A stretch of DNA of 64,000 nt from contig JADFUC010001326.1 in the NCBI GenBank assembly GCA_019722365.1, forward strand, positions 186,001 to 250,000. The letters run 5' to 3'. The stretch comes from Lithospermum erythrorhizon (lineage: Eukaryota > Streptophyta > Magnoliopsida > Boraginales > Boraginaceae). Below are positions 37,205-53,762 of the stretch, in pieces; the stretch's first letter is position 1; each line of letters opens with the position of its first letter. The translations under genes were made by a program, and so were the position numbers. The notes beneath the pieces are model-generated. The model worked only from the letters and a program-made list of their open reading frames with translations, was not told where the DNA came from and searched no databases.

Positions 37205-38159
37205 TTGTTAGAATCTAGTATGAATTTAATCGTGATGAGCAAGATTAAATACATCCCACGGATTCTCAAAATAATGTAAATTAATCTAAACATAAAAATA
37301 CAAATGATGTATGAATACGAGAGTGCTACGTTTTGATGGAAGCAATTGAACGAATCCCCACGAAGTGCCTGGCGTGAAAGCCCCTTCCAAGATCCTCTCC
37401 GATGCTTGTTGATACGAAGAAAAATGTCCTTTAGATTAATACGCACCGGGGAAGCGAGCCGAGAACTTGGAAACTGCTAGAGTTTGAGGATGAAATGAGG
37501 GAGCGGAAGAAAACTCTTCCCGATTCACGGGGAGAGGCGGCACTATTAGAGAGGAGGTGGAGGTTTTTTATGATTCTAATGTCATGAAAAAGAGCCTAAT
37601 CCTCTTAAATACCAAGTCCCAAAATTCTGCTAGTTAAGCGGTTAAGAAATCGGTTGCTTCGTTAGCTTAATTACGCCGTTATGAGCTGTAATTAAATAAT
37701 GAGTTAGTGAGTGTTCTATTTTAATTAACTTAACAAGTCAATTAAAATACTAACGGAGAGTCGCTATCGAATAAACTATCAAGTTATTCATCGATTTCAA
37801 TTAGCAATTGATTAAACTAGAGTTTAACCAGCGATGTTCATCGACATATATATTTGAAATATTATTCGAATATCATTGTATGTGTGTGACCTTACAGGCT
37901 CGGATAATAGTAAGTTGTATAATGATAATATTTGACCAATTACTTATTATTATATAGCGATTAATGAGCAAGATCTAGCGATCGCTCATAACCCTTAAAT
38001 TATCTGAGAACCCAGCGCTATTAATATATACCATTACTAAAATTTGAACAAATTCCGATAATCACGTTTAACCAACCGGTAAATGAATTGATACCTGATT
38101 GTCGCCGCGGGCACAATAAAGGAATCAATTCATTGATTTTCAACATAAACTTCCTCGGT
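37205..38159 (-). repeat. 5' LTR of Copia-I
   Basis: Second LTR copy, read with 31004-31977. The forward-strand left border TGTTAGAATC gives the expected ...CTAACA end on the element's own strand. The right border is less exact because of extra bases before the TGAGGC duplication. Confidence 0.8.
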
Positions 38160-40560
38160 TGAGGCTGCATGAAAAAAATGCCGTAATGCGGTCCTGCGCC
38201 TGCGTCGGCCTTGAGCGTTGACTCAATAAGATCATCGGCTTCGCAATCTGTCATCTCTTTGGCAGCCATGATCGCCTCCTTAAGTAGTAATAGGCCCTGA
38301 TCCATCTAATACTCTGTTTCTCTTGAATCAAGTCATGCACACATTCTCTAGTGCGTCTCGTTCCATTTGGTCCAAGCGACAAAATGGATACACTCGAAAC
38401 TTACTTTAATACACAGATCCAGCTGCAACACATCGCATACGTCACAGACCAGCCCGCTGGCGAGTCATGGCCGCCGTTCCCTCGAGCCGAAATCTAGGCT
38501 TTCGGTTTCCTGACACCAATCCTGATACCCAGCTTTCAAGTAGGATGGGCAAATGGTCGAACAAATTGGTTGTTAGATAAAACCAAGCGAGCTTGAGAAG
38601 GTACCATCATCGATCTTTGCTAGCGAACATTTGTCTAATCTTTGCTACGGTAGGGTGGGTGAGATAAAATTATTACACTAAGTATATTTAAGCCAAGTAT
38701 CGACGTCAAACAACCACGATCATTGACCACTTGGCGAAATTTTCCATTTTCCATGTTGGCGCTTTGCCGTCTATGGAAACATCTTTCATCATTCTGCTTG
38801 ACATTAAAGCTCACCAGCAAAAATGGTTGGAATGTTCGAAAACTAGCCACAATCCGCATTAAGTTCCATGAAAGCTTCGATTGGCTTTACCTCAGCTGGT
38901 GACCATAAAACCAACAAACCTCAGTCCCCATTAAGATTACTCGATACCGTCGAAACTGATGTGGTGAGTGAAAGATTTCACCTCACGTTAATTGACGGCA
39001 TGATGCTGACCTCGCAAATACATCCTTGGCGTCTGCCACCAAAGCATTTGGCAATTTCAACTTTACTTAATATGATCCATTCACTGCTCCTCAACTTAGT
39101 CTGCATCAGAAAACCAAGCTAGGCTTTTTAGAAATTACATGACAGGCTAGTGACGAGCGCGGGGGAGTGGCCCAAACCAACAGGTTCGACATAAAATACT
39201 GCATGTGACGATCATTAGGCTGCTCCATAGCGTCAATTTGAATCGATCATAAGTTGAGGCTCATCAATCGAGGGAGCGGAAGAGCGGTTCTTATTAGGAG
39301 AAGCCATTAACGCCACCCAGCATATGGTTGGGGCCTTTAGTTCTTGCCTTAACACGCTTCGGTTGTTGAGGCCCGTGGTTCTAAATCCTTTATGTTGTTC
39401 CATCCCTAAACTCTTCAAATTGGCATTGAAATCAAAGAATTTAAGGGTCTTGGCAAAATTAGGGGCATGTAATAAAGCCTGACGAGAACCACTATGATCG
39501 ACCTTGATGAAATATCTTTCACTAACGCCTCCTACTTAATGATATGACTGGAACTAATAAACGAGTCCGGGGGTTTCATTGTCCTCAGTCATTTTGAAAA
39601 TAGAATGCGTCTTTCCCTTTAAATCGGAGTTGATGCAAAGTAATTGTCCCTTTTGAATACCCGATAATGAGTAATTAATATAGCCTGACATTAATGTCTC
39701 CGCCCTCAGATTACTCCTTCGACACTAGCGATCTTCGCTCTGTTGGATCGAAATCGACCTCATGTCCAAGTGGTAGAGGTGATACGTGGTAACATGGGTT
39801 GAAAACCTAAGCGGAACGAAGGTGGCATTAGCCGCTGGCACGGAATGGACCTCCTGTTGGCCCCCAACCTGGAGAATCCTTCCGTGCGACTCTAGGACAA
39901 GAATGAGACTCGGATTCTGTCCAGCGTAAATCCACCCAAAGATTTCTCCGTTAGAACTGCGAATCGACAAATCATGATAAGCTCCTTGTCGGCCCCACCG
40001 AGGAATCGGGACATTGGCCGGACAAAATGGTCAGCATCCCAGCGCGAAAAACATTTGTGAGGGCTTTTATAGTGGCGAGATAGCCTGCTTGTAGTGCTTC
40101 TAAAATTTCACCGTTCGCCCGAATCGGTTTGCTAACATTGACTACCGCCTGATCAGAAGAACTACACCTCAGTTATCCTTCTATTTTGCTCACTAACCGC
40201 ATCCATGAAAAAGATGAAGCCAATTTGAGAAACCACCTGCTTTGGTATAGAACTTCGTCCTTTAACCACATCACTTAGCAGATCGAGAATGTACAAGAAT
40301 TGTACACAAAATTCGTTGGATCCGCCCCTGCGACCCAGTCGACAAACCCGACCTTCGTTTATGTCAAGCACAGGCCCGTCCACGCATAACTCGTTCTTCT
40401 CCTCAGCCCGATGGGAAGAAGGCATGAAGAATAGATCCCTTGACTGCAAGACCTGACTCCCGTGATTCTAGGCATTAGATATCGCCATGGAAATTTTTTT
40501 ATACTAATAAACCCCTCACCCAGAGCCTGACTTACCTTGACAAACATACTAGCCTACGGC
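38160..40560 (-). mobile_element. L1-type LINE, 5' half (ORF1 and endonuclease region)
   Basis: Minus-strand remnants in the expected order. An ORF1 (DUF4283-type) region lies at about 40160-40450, with NEFCVQF and TKQVVSQIGF-like words. The ORF1 pre-knuckle region is at about 39780-39970, with GEIFGWIYAGQNPSL and FVPLRF followed by a Cys/His-depleted knuckle. Endonuclease-domain words are at 38700-38760 (FRQVVNDRG) and 38500-38590 (DHLPILLESW, NRKPRFRLEG). At 38165-38190 a TAFFHAAS-like word is reached just before the Copia insertion and continues into the other half at 30998. All frames are broken. The 5' end is not defined; 40560 is where recognisable words stop. Confidence 0.68.
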
Positions 40561-41300
40561 GTCAATGGAAACCGTGTGGTCTCCTCCTACAATCGTGCCA
40601 TACGCCTTCCTCTTCTGAAAGATTGCATTTAAGAAGATTCCTAATAATCTTATGTGTCATACTTAAGTGATGTGATTAGGCTACAGTCATTGTTTAGTCT
40701 TTCACGACCACGTTACTAACTCTCACGGTGTCCGTTACTTTGAGGCCTACGCCCCATAAGCTGTCTACGCAGGAGCGTCACACTTAAGCGAAGTAGGTCC
40801 TAACCTGAGTTAAATTAGTAACCCAGAGTGTTATACCGGCCCGATGGCTCGGGCCCCCGGGCATGCCGCTTCCACCTAAGGCTAGGAAGGCCCAAAGCGA
40901 TCGAGCCGATGAAGCTTCATAGGGGTCTTAAATGCATAGCAGTACTATGGAACAGCCCGGAAGGGTGTCTGAGAAAAACGGGTTCTTTTATATTAGTGTT
41001 TTATTCTATTAGATTAGTATTAGTTAGTGATCGGTTTATCTCAGAGTATTGAAAATGAAAGGAATGAAATAGTCGATTTGTCCCTATGACTTCCTGAGTA
41101 GGAAAAGGAATCAGTTAGATCGACTAACGGAGGCGGCAACAGTAGTCAAAGGTGAGGCTTTGGTCCTACTAAGGTGATCGAGCAAGAAAAGAAGTGACTC
41201 GAGCTATTTTTTAGCCTAAGATTGGCTCGATGAGTAACCAAGTTATGTCTATTTTTTGGCTTATGAATCAGTTGGCTTTCAAACTCTGGAAAAACCTCAC
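40561..41300. other. GC-richer unassigned stretch
   Basis: Richer in G+C than the AT-rich DNA that begins at about 41300, with a CCCGATGGCTCGGGCCCCCG run near 40843. It may be the LINE's 5' untranslated region or another decayed repeat. No frame is recognisable. Confidence 0.35.
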
Positions 41301-41524
41301 ATTAAAATATAGTGAATTTTAATGGATCTAAGTCAATTTCGTTTCTCTATCATTTTGGTTTATCATGGAATCCCATAAATTATTAACACTCATTATATCG
41401 TGAGCATGATTTAAAGTTTAAATTTCGGATATAGTTTTGGAATAATAAAAAATAAAAATATTTACAGGAACAAAATAGAAACATTTAAGAAAAGCGATGT
41501 AAAATCTTAAACTAAAATAAGTTA

Positions 41525-41784
41525 TACTCCTACATTTTCTTAATTGTCATTTTAGCCATTTACATATAGATTAAGAAAAAAAAATATAGTCAAAAGAGTA
41601 CGTTGAAAATGTAGAATGACAATTAGTGAAGCCCATATCATTGAATTTTGCTGATAACTTAAATAGAAAATGTAATAAAAATTAAAATACGTTGAAAATG
41701 TAAAAGTTGATTATTATCTTAGAATGAAATTATTTTGAAGCAAAATTTAGGGTACAAAACAATTGAAAAAATGGAGGGATTATA
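41525..41784. mobile_element. Stowaway-type MITE
   Basis: The left end TACTCCTACATTTTCTTAA and the right end AAAAAATGGAGGGATTATA are imperfect inverted repeats. Interior words such as GTTGAAAATGTAGAATGACA are the complement of words in the element at 10753-11007, so both belong to one family. Confidence 0.68.
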
Positions 41785-42586
41785 TACTAAAAGATATTTG
41801 TATAAATATAGATATTAAAATAAATATAAGTATTTCAATCGTTAACAAAATAAAAATATATATATTTTAAATCAATGTTTCATAATTTAAAATGCTTGAT
41901 ATAAATTTTTAATGGTGAAGTTTTAATAAAATATATACATAATTAGTATTGTTTGAAAAAATTTAAACCTAAAAAGATTAATAGAAAATTGTAATAATCT
42001 CGAAGCTTGCATCACCCCTATCTATATTGAAATTTTTTCAAGTCATAATATAAGTAGACTTCTATGTAGTATAATATATATATCTCAAAACAATAAATTA
42101 TAATCTATACAATCTAAAATAATACACAACTTGATGTCTCGTTAGCTCTAATTGGGCAAAATATGGTATCACAAAATAAAAAATCATATAAACTAGACAA
42201 AAACATAAATATATAAATTATATTTAAATATTAGGTTCTGAGAAAAGTAGAGTAAACATTCTTTTTGTTTATAATATTTCTTATGAAAGTTGGAAACTCA
42301 TACAATTTCTTTGAAAATAAAGTAATTTCGAAATTACATTATATTTTCGTTTCTATAAATTTAAAAATAATTTTTAGGATGTTTAATAGTAAGTGTTTAG
42401 AACTTTTAATGTTGATCGTGAATACCAAGTTCACTCTTCTCGACTTGTGCTTGAAACAATTTCTATATTGGGTTGAATGGAGGATAAGAAGATTCAACAA
42501 TGTTTTGATAGGCAGAAATTGAAAACTAAAGATATAGTTTTAATTTTCATAATTGATTGGTTCAATTTAAATATTAAATACATATT

Positions 42587-42632
42587 AAATGCTTGAAAAG
42601 ACAAGAATTTAAATGCTTGAAAAGACAAGAAT
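42587..42632. repeat. Tandem duplication, ~22-24-bp unit
   Basis: AAATGCTTGAAAAGACAAGA occurs twice in direct succession. Confidence 0.85.
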
Positions 42633-43023
42633 GGAAAATATCTATATTTTGTTTAACATCACTCTTGATGCAATATTTTCTAGTCCAATTATTATGTTTA
42701 TTTTGCCTTCATTTGATATACATTTATTAATTAGGCGAATATTTGGTTGTAAGATCATTCACATCACATCATAAAATCTATTAGTCCATTTGAAAACTCC
42801 ATTTCATTTTTTCTTTTTTGTTTTATTGTTAAAAATAATTGTTTTTATTTTGTGTGATATCCAAATAAAAATAAACATGTTTGGTAATACCAAGTAATTT
42901 TATTTGAAAATTTATTGTGATTCTCCAACAAACTTGTAAAGATTCACTCCTAATGAGTCCAAAAGTTCACATGTAAATGTATTACCAATTAATTTTAAGA
43001 TGGTGCATCTTTAGACTTATAAA

Positions 43024-43197
43024 ATGTGATATCTCTCATGGGTGTGGTCCGGTCCGATTCGTAGATTTCTACAAAACTCATATTTCTGTTGAACCTTAAA
43101 TTCACCATGAAATATGATATCTCTCCTCTTATATGTGATTCAGACCAATTCTTGAATTTCAACAAAACTCATACTTCTGATGAACCTTAAATTCACC
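43024..43197. repeat. Tandem duplication, ~87-bp unit
   Basis: Two adjacent units run from a TGATATCTCTC word to TGAACCTTAAATTCACC. Inside both are ACAAAACTCATA and TTCTG words. The units differ by about 20%, so the duplication is not recent. Confidence 0.8.
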
Positions 43198-43300
43198 AAA
43201 TACATACATTAACCATCTTCCTTCTTTAATTGATATTGCATCCGGTTGAACTAATCAAGCAAATCACACACAAAATATGTACTTTTAAACGGGCAAGTGT

Positions 43301-43570
43301 ATTACTCCCTCCGGTTTTTTATTTGTTGTCATCCTAGCTATTTTCACGTCAATTAAGAATGAATGATATTTTACATATATATTCCTAATTAATGAATTAA
43401 TTAATAATTTAATGAATATATTGGTATTAGAAGCTTTTATTACATAAACATTAAATAGAGATTTAAAAGTAAAAATCAATCAAATATTGCATTGGAATTC
43501 CAAAATAATAAATATTTTAAAATATTTTTTTTTACTAGGATGGCATTTAAAAAATCCAAATAGAATATTT
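43301..43570. mobile_element. Degenerate Stowaway-type MITE
   Basis: The left end is TTACTCCCTCCGGTTTTTTA followed by TTGTCATCCTAGC. On the right the complement of ACTAGGATGGCATTT provides the matching subterminal word (ATGCCATCCTAGT). The right terminus itself is eroded, so that limit is approximate. Confidence 0.5.
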
Positions 43571-46451
43571 AATGTTTCATGCTTTAATGCGTAAAAACCG
43601 AAACTCACATTCATTAAATTTTAAAATTAGATGATAGGATGTTGAGTACTCGATTTTCGTATGTGTTTTCAATTTTACATTTCTTAAAGTTAGACACACA
43701 AAAATTGATGTTGGTCAAGTCTTTAGACACGACGAAAGCTTAAGAGGTTAATCATCTCCTTTCTGGGGAAACTTACAAGAAGGGTAAGGTATAATTACTA
43801 TTGATGCATCGAATAAAATAATTAAGCTCTTTCCCAAGAGAGGCTTTACAGAAATCTAAAGATCAAGGCGGCTACTCACAAATTTAATTTTAGTAAACGA
43901 GGTAACTTAGGATGATACTCCATTCATTATTTAGTTGGAATTTTAATTTAAATATTTTGTTTCAAAATAGTTATCGATTTAATATTATTGAATCGGAAGC
44001 ACAATTGATTTACACAATAAATAAACACTAGCACCTCTCTCTCCTGGTGTGGAGTTCATGTGTATATAAACACTCAGCACTCCTCTCCTGGTGTTGTTCC
44101 AGAGTTACAATCACATACAACTACTCACCAAATAGTATCTACAACAAATACAATGGCTATCTCATAAATACAAACATATAGTTTTCTAATAAATATGCTC
44201 CGACGAACTCAGTTGTTAGGTGATAGACCGAACACATGCTCTAATAAATGTAATAAATTATACTTTTATGTTTTTAATATAGTTTTCTTATTACCTTTAT
44301 CTTTAAATGACAAACCAATTAATATAGTTTTAATTAATTATCATTTATATTTTCTGCTAATATATGTTATTTTGACTAATTTTTTTTCCTTTAATTTATG
44401 TATAAATGTCTAATATAAAATGACAATTGAAAAAATGAAGAGTTTATTTGTATATACAGTACATGATGCTTAATTAATTTAGGAGAAAGGGAATCGTATA
44501 AATTTATTAGTCTCTTTCCCAAAAGATGCATTTGGTGCCCACTGCCCAATAAATCTAACTATCGCTCATTAACGATACAATTCATTAATATTCATACGTA
44601 CTAAATTTTAACGTAAAACTAAGACATGTTATTAAAATGTACCATTCTAAAATAATAATATAGTTGAAAAAATAAAATAAAAAAGTACCAAAATTATTCT
44701 ATGATAATTAAATGTATACCAAAATTGATAAAATGTTGGTACACAAATTGCCTAAAAGTTAAAATAGGCTTATATAATTGGAGACACGATTTTTTTTGTT
44801 GGAGAAAATAGCACGTATTACCTAAAAATATACCAAAAGAAAGAAAATATATCATAAAATTCAAGATAATTTATATTTCGATCATTAACGAACAAAAGTT
44901 TAATGAACCTAACTTTCCACAAATAAATCATAAAGTCTAAATGCTAAGCTAACATTTTCGGAGTAAGATACCTTCAATTACTATATGTCCAATCCTCTCA
45001 AGTTCTATGTATAAAATAAAGAAATATGCTAAATTAGAAAAATGCCACCTTCCAAATTTAATGGTCGTAATTAATATTTCAACGCTTCATAGTAAAAACT
45101 TGCAAGAATTGAAGAGATGATAATTGAAAGGAACTTAATCCAACATTTTCTCCTTTAAAAAAGGTAATCAATTAGAAAGAAAGAAAAATGTATTACATTT
45201 ATACGTCTTAATGTTTCGATTGATCACTAAAATTCATTTGGTTTAAATTTATTACGTTTATAAGTCTTAAATATACTTAAAATCTAATACATTATATTAA
45301 GAAAAAAGAAGAAGTCTATATTCTAAGAGTATACTTTACTGTTCATTAAATTTTTTAATTAGTAGAACTTTTTTTTATATTTTTCAATATTTTGACATTG
45401 TTTATTTTCTCAAGTTTTTCGCTTTGATTGATTGAAATAGTGGCATAAAATGAGAGTACATATATTCGATTTTTATTTGTCGATCTCGTAGGCGGAGCTT
45501 TAACAAAATTATGGGCAAATTAAATAAATAAATAAATAGTCATTAGACTTTCATTAATTTAATTACAACAAAAACTGTTCTTCGAATCATCAAAGTCCTT
45601 GATAAGAGAATCAATAATAACATCAACTACTATTTTATCTTTCAATACAAAGCAAAGCATTAGTAAGATAATCATCACACATTTTAAAACAAGGAGCCAG
45701 CCCGCATAATTTTCATTATGAAATGCACGCCTCGTGATCGCCGCAACGGAAACAGGAGCATAGCATGCTATAAAACCAATTTGAATATCAATGATTACGG
45801 GAGGTGGATGAGAAAGAAATGGCTAAATTCTTCACAAGCTGTGAAGAGCATAAAGACTGCCTTCATAAATAATGCGGGCCCCGCTGGCCAGATACAAATG
45901 AAGTTCCTTTATTAAATTTATTAATAATTTTTTTTAAATATAAAAATAAGTAATCATATAAATTTAAAAATTTCGTTTCATTCAATGTACTATTCCAACT
46001 AAGAGACTAAGTTGAGAATGTAAAGGAGTTGGTTTGTTTTTTAATACTCCTTCCATTTCAAAATAAATTTATCATAGGATGAAAATACTTTATTAAGAGA
46101 TTGAAAAGCTATATTTGGATTTTTTAAAAGTTAGTATATTGGCATTGTAAAAAGGTACATTGAAATTATAAACAATCAATTATTGTAAAAAAGAAATTTT
46201 TTGTATAATCATCTATTTTAAAACTTAATAAATATTATTTTTTATAAAAAAACATGATGGGCCCTGAAGCCTACTTTGGCCTAGACATCCTCCGCCACTG
46301 ACTGATCCTAAGTTTTTAACACTTTTAAAAATATGTTTACTTGCAATTTTACAATTTCTATGCACTTAAATACCTCCTATTATATAATTTGTTCATTTTT
46401 CAATAAAACACCTTCAAGGAACATGATTTTAAATAATAGCGTAACATAAAG
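43571..46451. other. AT-rich intergenic DNA
   Basis: No gene recognised apart from the orphan promoter listed separately. A 65-codon plus-strand open frame (45718-45915, starting MKCTPRDRRNGNRSIACYK) sits in a locally GC-richer patch but matches nothing I know. A half MITE end (TACTCCTTCCATTTC) lies near 46049. Confidence 0.45.
44060..44164 (+). promoter_or_regulatory. Orphan promoter and 5' leader without a gene
   Basis: A TATA box (TGTATATAAAC, about 44061-44071) is followed 85 bp later by an ATG at 44153 in a near-ideal plant start context (ACAAATACAATGGCT). The CA-rich, A-rich leader between them looks like a plant 5' untranslated region. The frame closes after four codons (MAIS, then TAA). 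A CTCTCCTGGTGT word is duplicated on both sides of the TATA box. It looks like the front end of a gene whose coding part is lost or was never copied. Confidence 0.4.
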
Positions 46452-46731
46452 GCTATTCGTAGTTCACTCGAACTTTGCTTTTATTTTCACTTTGCACCCT
46501 TATAGCTTTTATCTTTTCGTATCACCTTATTTATTTCGCGCGCCTCAACCCGGCTTTTAAAAATTTAAAAATTTATTTTTTCGCCTAAAAGGCAAACAAG
46601 TACCCCGAAAAGATGTAGCATGTGAGAGCATTCCTCGAAAAGATAAAATACAGCAGTGCCTCGAAACGATTTTACATGGGCCAGACAAAATAAAAATAAA
46701 GACAAAGTTCAGGGGGCAACGCCGAATTAGC
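46452..46731. mobile_element. Foldback element 1
   Basis: The left part begins GGCTATTCGTAG and includes CGAACTTTGCTTTTATTTT. The complement of the right part begins GGCTAATTCGG and includes TGAACTTTGTCTTTATTTT. The arms of about 120 bp meet around an AT-rich centre (TTTAAAAATTTAAAAATTTA). No coding capacity. It is related to the element at 47360-47652. Confidence 0.6.
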
Positions 46732-46784
46732 CAAATATAAATACATACACAAACAACATTATTTCATACAAATTCAACCAAATT

Positions 46785-47195
46785 CTCTTGTAATAATTTC
46801 CATAAACCTTTAACAAACAAACCAAAAAAATCATAAATTGAAGCAATTCAGATTCATTTTTCTGCATAGGTAATTCAAACCAACCCAATTTAATTTTCCA
46901 TATTATTGTTTCACAATTTTTTTATTTTTTGAAAATTAATTTTCTTTTTTGATTTGATCTGTGAACTGGATTTTTTGGGAGTTTTCATACAATTTCCATA
47001 AAGTTTAAACAAAAAACTCATAGATTTAAGCAATTTAGATTCGTTTATTGACTTTATTCCCTCCATTTTTATCTGCATAGGTAATTCAAAACCAACCTAC
47101 TTGATTTTCCAGATCAATCTTTGACATTTTTTTGTTTATTGAAATTTATTGTTGTTCATTGATTTGATATGGGAATTGGGTTTTTGAGATAGTTT
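46785..47195. repeat. Direct duplication, ~200-bp unit
   Basis: Two copies, about 46785-46980 and 46984-47195. Shared words in the same order are AATTTCCATAAA, CATA(A/G)ATTGAAGCAATT-like, TCTGCATAGGTAATTCAAA, CCAACC, and TTTGAT(T/C)TG...GAACTGG / GGAATTGGGTTTTT. A third partial copy of the last word follows at about 47215-47260. The duplication sits exactly between the two foldback elements. Confidence 0.65.
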
Positions 47196-47359
47196 GGCTT
47201 TATTTTTAAAAATGATTTTTTTTATTTGATCTAGGAATTGGGTTTTTCGGATTTTTTGTTTGAATTTTGGGTTGATCACTTGAGATCTGATCAGATTTGG
47301 TTTTTGTTTTCATGTTATATATGATTTTTTTCTTTTTTTTGATCGAATAAAATAAATAA

Positions 47360-47652
47360 AATGCTAATTTTGCCATTTGCCTCCTAAACGCTAAGCCTTT
47401 ATTTTCGACTTTACCTCCCTAACTATGTCATCGCTGTGCCAAGCTTGCATTTCTATCTTTCGCGATGCTCTGCATTTCTATCTTTTCAAAGCGCCTCATT
47501 GGTTTTTTAAATTTAAAAATAAATTTTAAATTTTAAAACTGACTGTGGCACTCGAAAAGATATAAAGATAGTGCAGATCCCTAAAAAGATAGAAGTACAG
47601 GACAAAGTCAAAATAAATGTAAAGTTTAAGGAATGCAAACATCAAATTAGCT
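47360..47652. mobile_element. Foldback element 2
   Basis: Left arm words GCTAATTTTGCC, CCTCCTAAACG and GCATTTCTATCTTT are found as complements in the right arm (GCTAATTTGATG, ATTCCTTAAAC and TACTTCTATCTTT). The centre is AT-rich (TTTAAATTTAAAAATAAATT). The similar design and words (CGAAAAGAT, GGCAC/GTGCC) show that it belongs with the element at 46452-46731. Confidence 0.65.
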
Positions 47653-49414
47653 CTAATATAAAATGTTACACAAAACATAATCCGAATATAACACACACAT
47701 CGCTTTAATTGACCCAGTACACGCCGACAGTCAATCCATTTATTCCCAAAATTAATGCAATCAAATGAATATCCCAATAAATAACCATTTATTCATGCTA
47801 TCAGCCTAACTCAAGAAATTAATCCATTAATTTTATAATATATTTTATAGTATAAATAATGAATTAAAATTATGTAAAGAGGAGCAGTGTGATTTATATA
47901 ATTCAAATTATACTTGAAGAAAATAATTGAATTTTATTATATGATCTAAACTCTCATATATAAAAATTTTCTAACAATATGCGTGAGTAATTACTCTGAG
48001 TACGATATCATGGGGCTTATTTATAAAAGGAAAATCCTAAAATGAAAAGTTAAATAATCATGAGGATTTGAATTTTGAAAAGGGATTAATTAAAAGGATA
48101 AAATAGAAAAGAAAATTACCACTTTCAGAATCGCTAATCCAATCTATCAAGACATTATATATAGGATAGATAAATATAAATAGTGGAGAATTTGCGTAAG
48201 CAAACACATTTAATAAAACACAGGAAAATTAATATACTCAATGTTTTGAAGTCAAAGATTATACTCCATACAAAAAGTTAGTGCTATTAAAATTTTATTT
48301 TTTAAGATTCTTAAACGATGATTTTGGTTTTGAATTGTTATAGATTTTTTTTTAGTTATTTTTAAGTTCTTATAGGTCAATTTACAAAAGTATATGGTAT
48401 ATTATTATACTCCATAATTCTTATGTTATCAAGATTATAAATTTTAAAAAGATTACGAATACAAGAATATATATTTCAAATACAAGATTATGTACGTTAA
48501 GCGGATACTCACACATATTTCAAATATGGTATCATGATCTTACCGTAACGAAATTTACCAAGATTCTTAATGTAACGCCAATCAACCCCTATACTCCATC
48601 CAATCCAAAATATCGCCGCTTGACTTTTTCAAATCGCACTTTCGAATTCATCAATTATTAATTATTCATTATTCTAAAAAATATAAAATTTATATCATCG
48701 ATTCATTTTTTAAAATATTGTCATAATATTAATTTTTTTAATAATATAATTAAAAGAATATTAAAAATTCTATCTCAATATATTTAGAAAGCTCGCTTAA
48801 AATGTATTTGAAAGAATTAGTAACTAGACATTCACATGCACGTAAGGGTTAATGATAATGGGCGTCTCTACGTTGAATTACAAAACCATCTGCTTTCTCA
48901 TCTTAGATTGTATCGCCCGATTCGCCCCCTTTACTTTATTTGGGTACGGATAATAGTTATATTTTGTGCTGTCACTCCTCTTTATACTGGGATTATTTGT
49001 CCATATTTTCAACATTTTAAACATCTTAGATTTTACAAATCATTTTTATAGTTGCTATTCATACTATTTCTAATTTAAAAATATTGCTTATTTTTTATTT
49101 TTCAAGACAATTTTATTTTATTTTTTATTTTATAATAATCAAATTTATTAATAATCAAATATAAATCACGAAAAACATAAATGGTAAATATTGTAAATCG
49201 AGTAATAGCAAATACTTAATAGAATTATGATTTGATTGAAAGATTAAAAAAGTGAATAAATAATACAAGTGTAATTAAAAGTGACAAAAATATAATAGAT
49301 GATGAGATTCCAATTTATTTCACCTATATATACATTCACCTTTCAGTTATATTATAACTTTATAACGCCCCCCTCTTCATATCTCATCCATTCAAACCAG
49401 TTCTCACTTTAAAT
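47653..49414. other. Upstream region of the CIPK1-type gene
   Basis: AT-rich, non-coding. At about 48586-48800 there is a decayed MITE-like stretch whose left end (TACTCCATCCAATCC) and interior (ATTAATTATTCATTATTC) resemble the element at 24109-24330. Its right end cannot be matched. A 71-codon open frame at 48836-49051 has no recognisable family. Confidence 0.45.
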
Positions 49415-49500
49415 ACTCCCTCCATCTCAAACCAATTGTCCACTTTCATTAAAAAACATTGTCCAGTTTATTTGTTTCAAAAAGGTTGTCCAGTTTGAGG
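49415..49500. mobile_element. Half MITE directly before the CIPK1-type gene
   Basis: A single Stowaway-type end (TACTCCCTCCATCTC) starts here, followed by two copies of a TTGTCCAGTTT word. No matching right end is seen. It lies within 120 bp of the start codon and so probably within the 5' leader or core promoter. Confidence 0.5.
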
Positions 49501-49530
49501 TATTTTTAAGGTTGTTTTGTAATAGTTTCG

Positions 49531-53762
<4,232 letters not shown>

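Larger units (their letters stand above)
31004..38159 (-). mobile_element. Ty1-copia retrotransposon nested in the LINE (Copia-I)
   Basis: A 7.2-kb element in minus orientation, bounded by two ~960-bp LTR copies (31004-31977 and 37205-38159) and by a duplicated TGAGGC word (30998-31003 and 38160-38165). From the right LTR leftward come a leader with a GC-rich patch (36480-36620), a gag start at 35166, a protease-associated region, then reverse transcriptase and RNase H down to about 32820, and a ~0.85-kb post-pol spacer before the left LTR. The gag-to-RNase H span is only about 2.4 kb, too short for a full pol, and no integrase words are seen, so it is internally deleted. Frames are broken throughout. 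Confidence 0.82.
41785..43300. other. AT-rich intergenic DNA
   Basis: No gene recognised. An 85-codon plus-strand open frame at 42265-42522 has no family resemblance. Two local duplications are listed separately. Confidence 0.5.
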
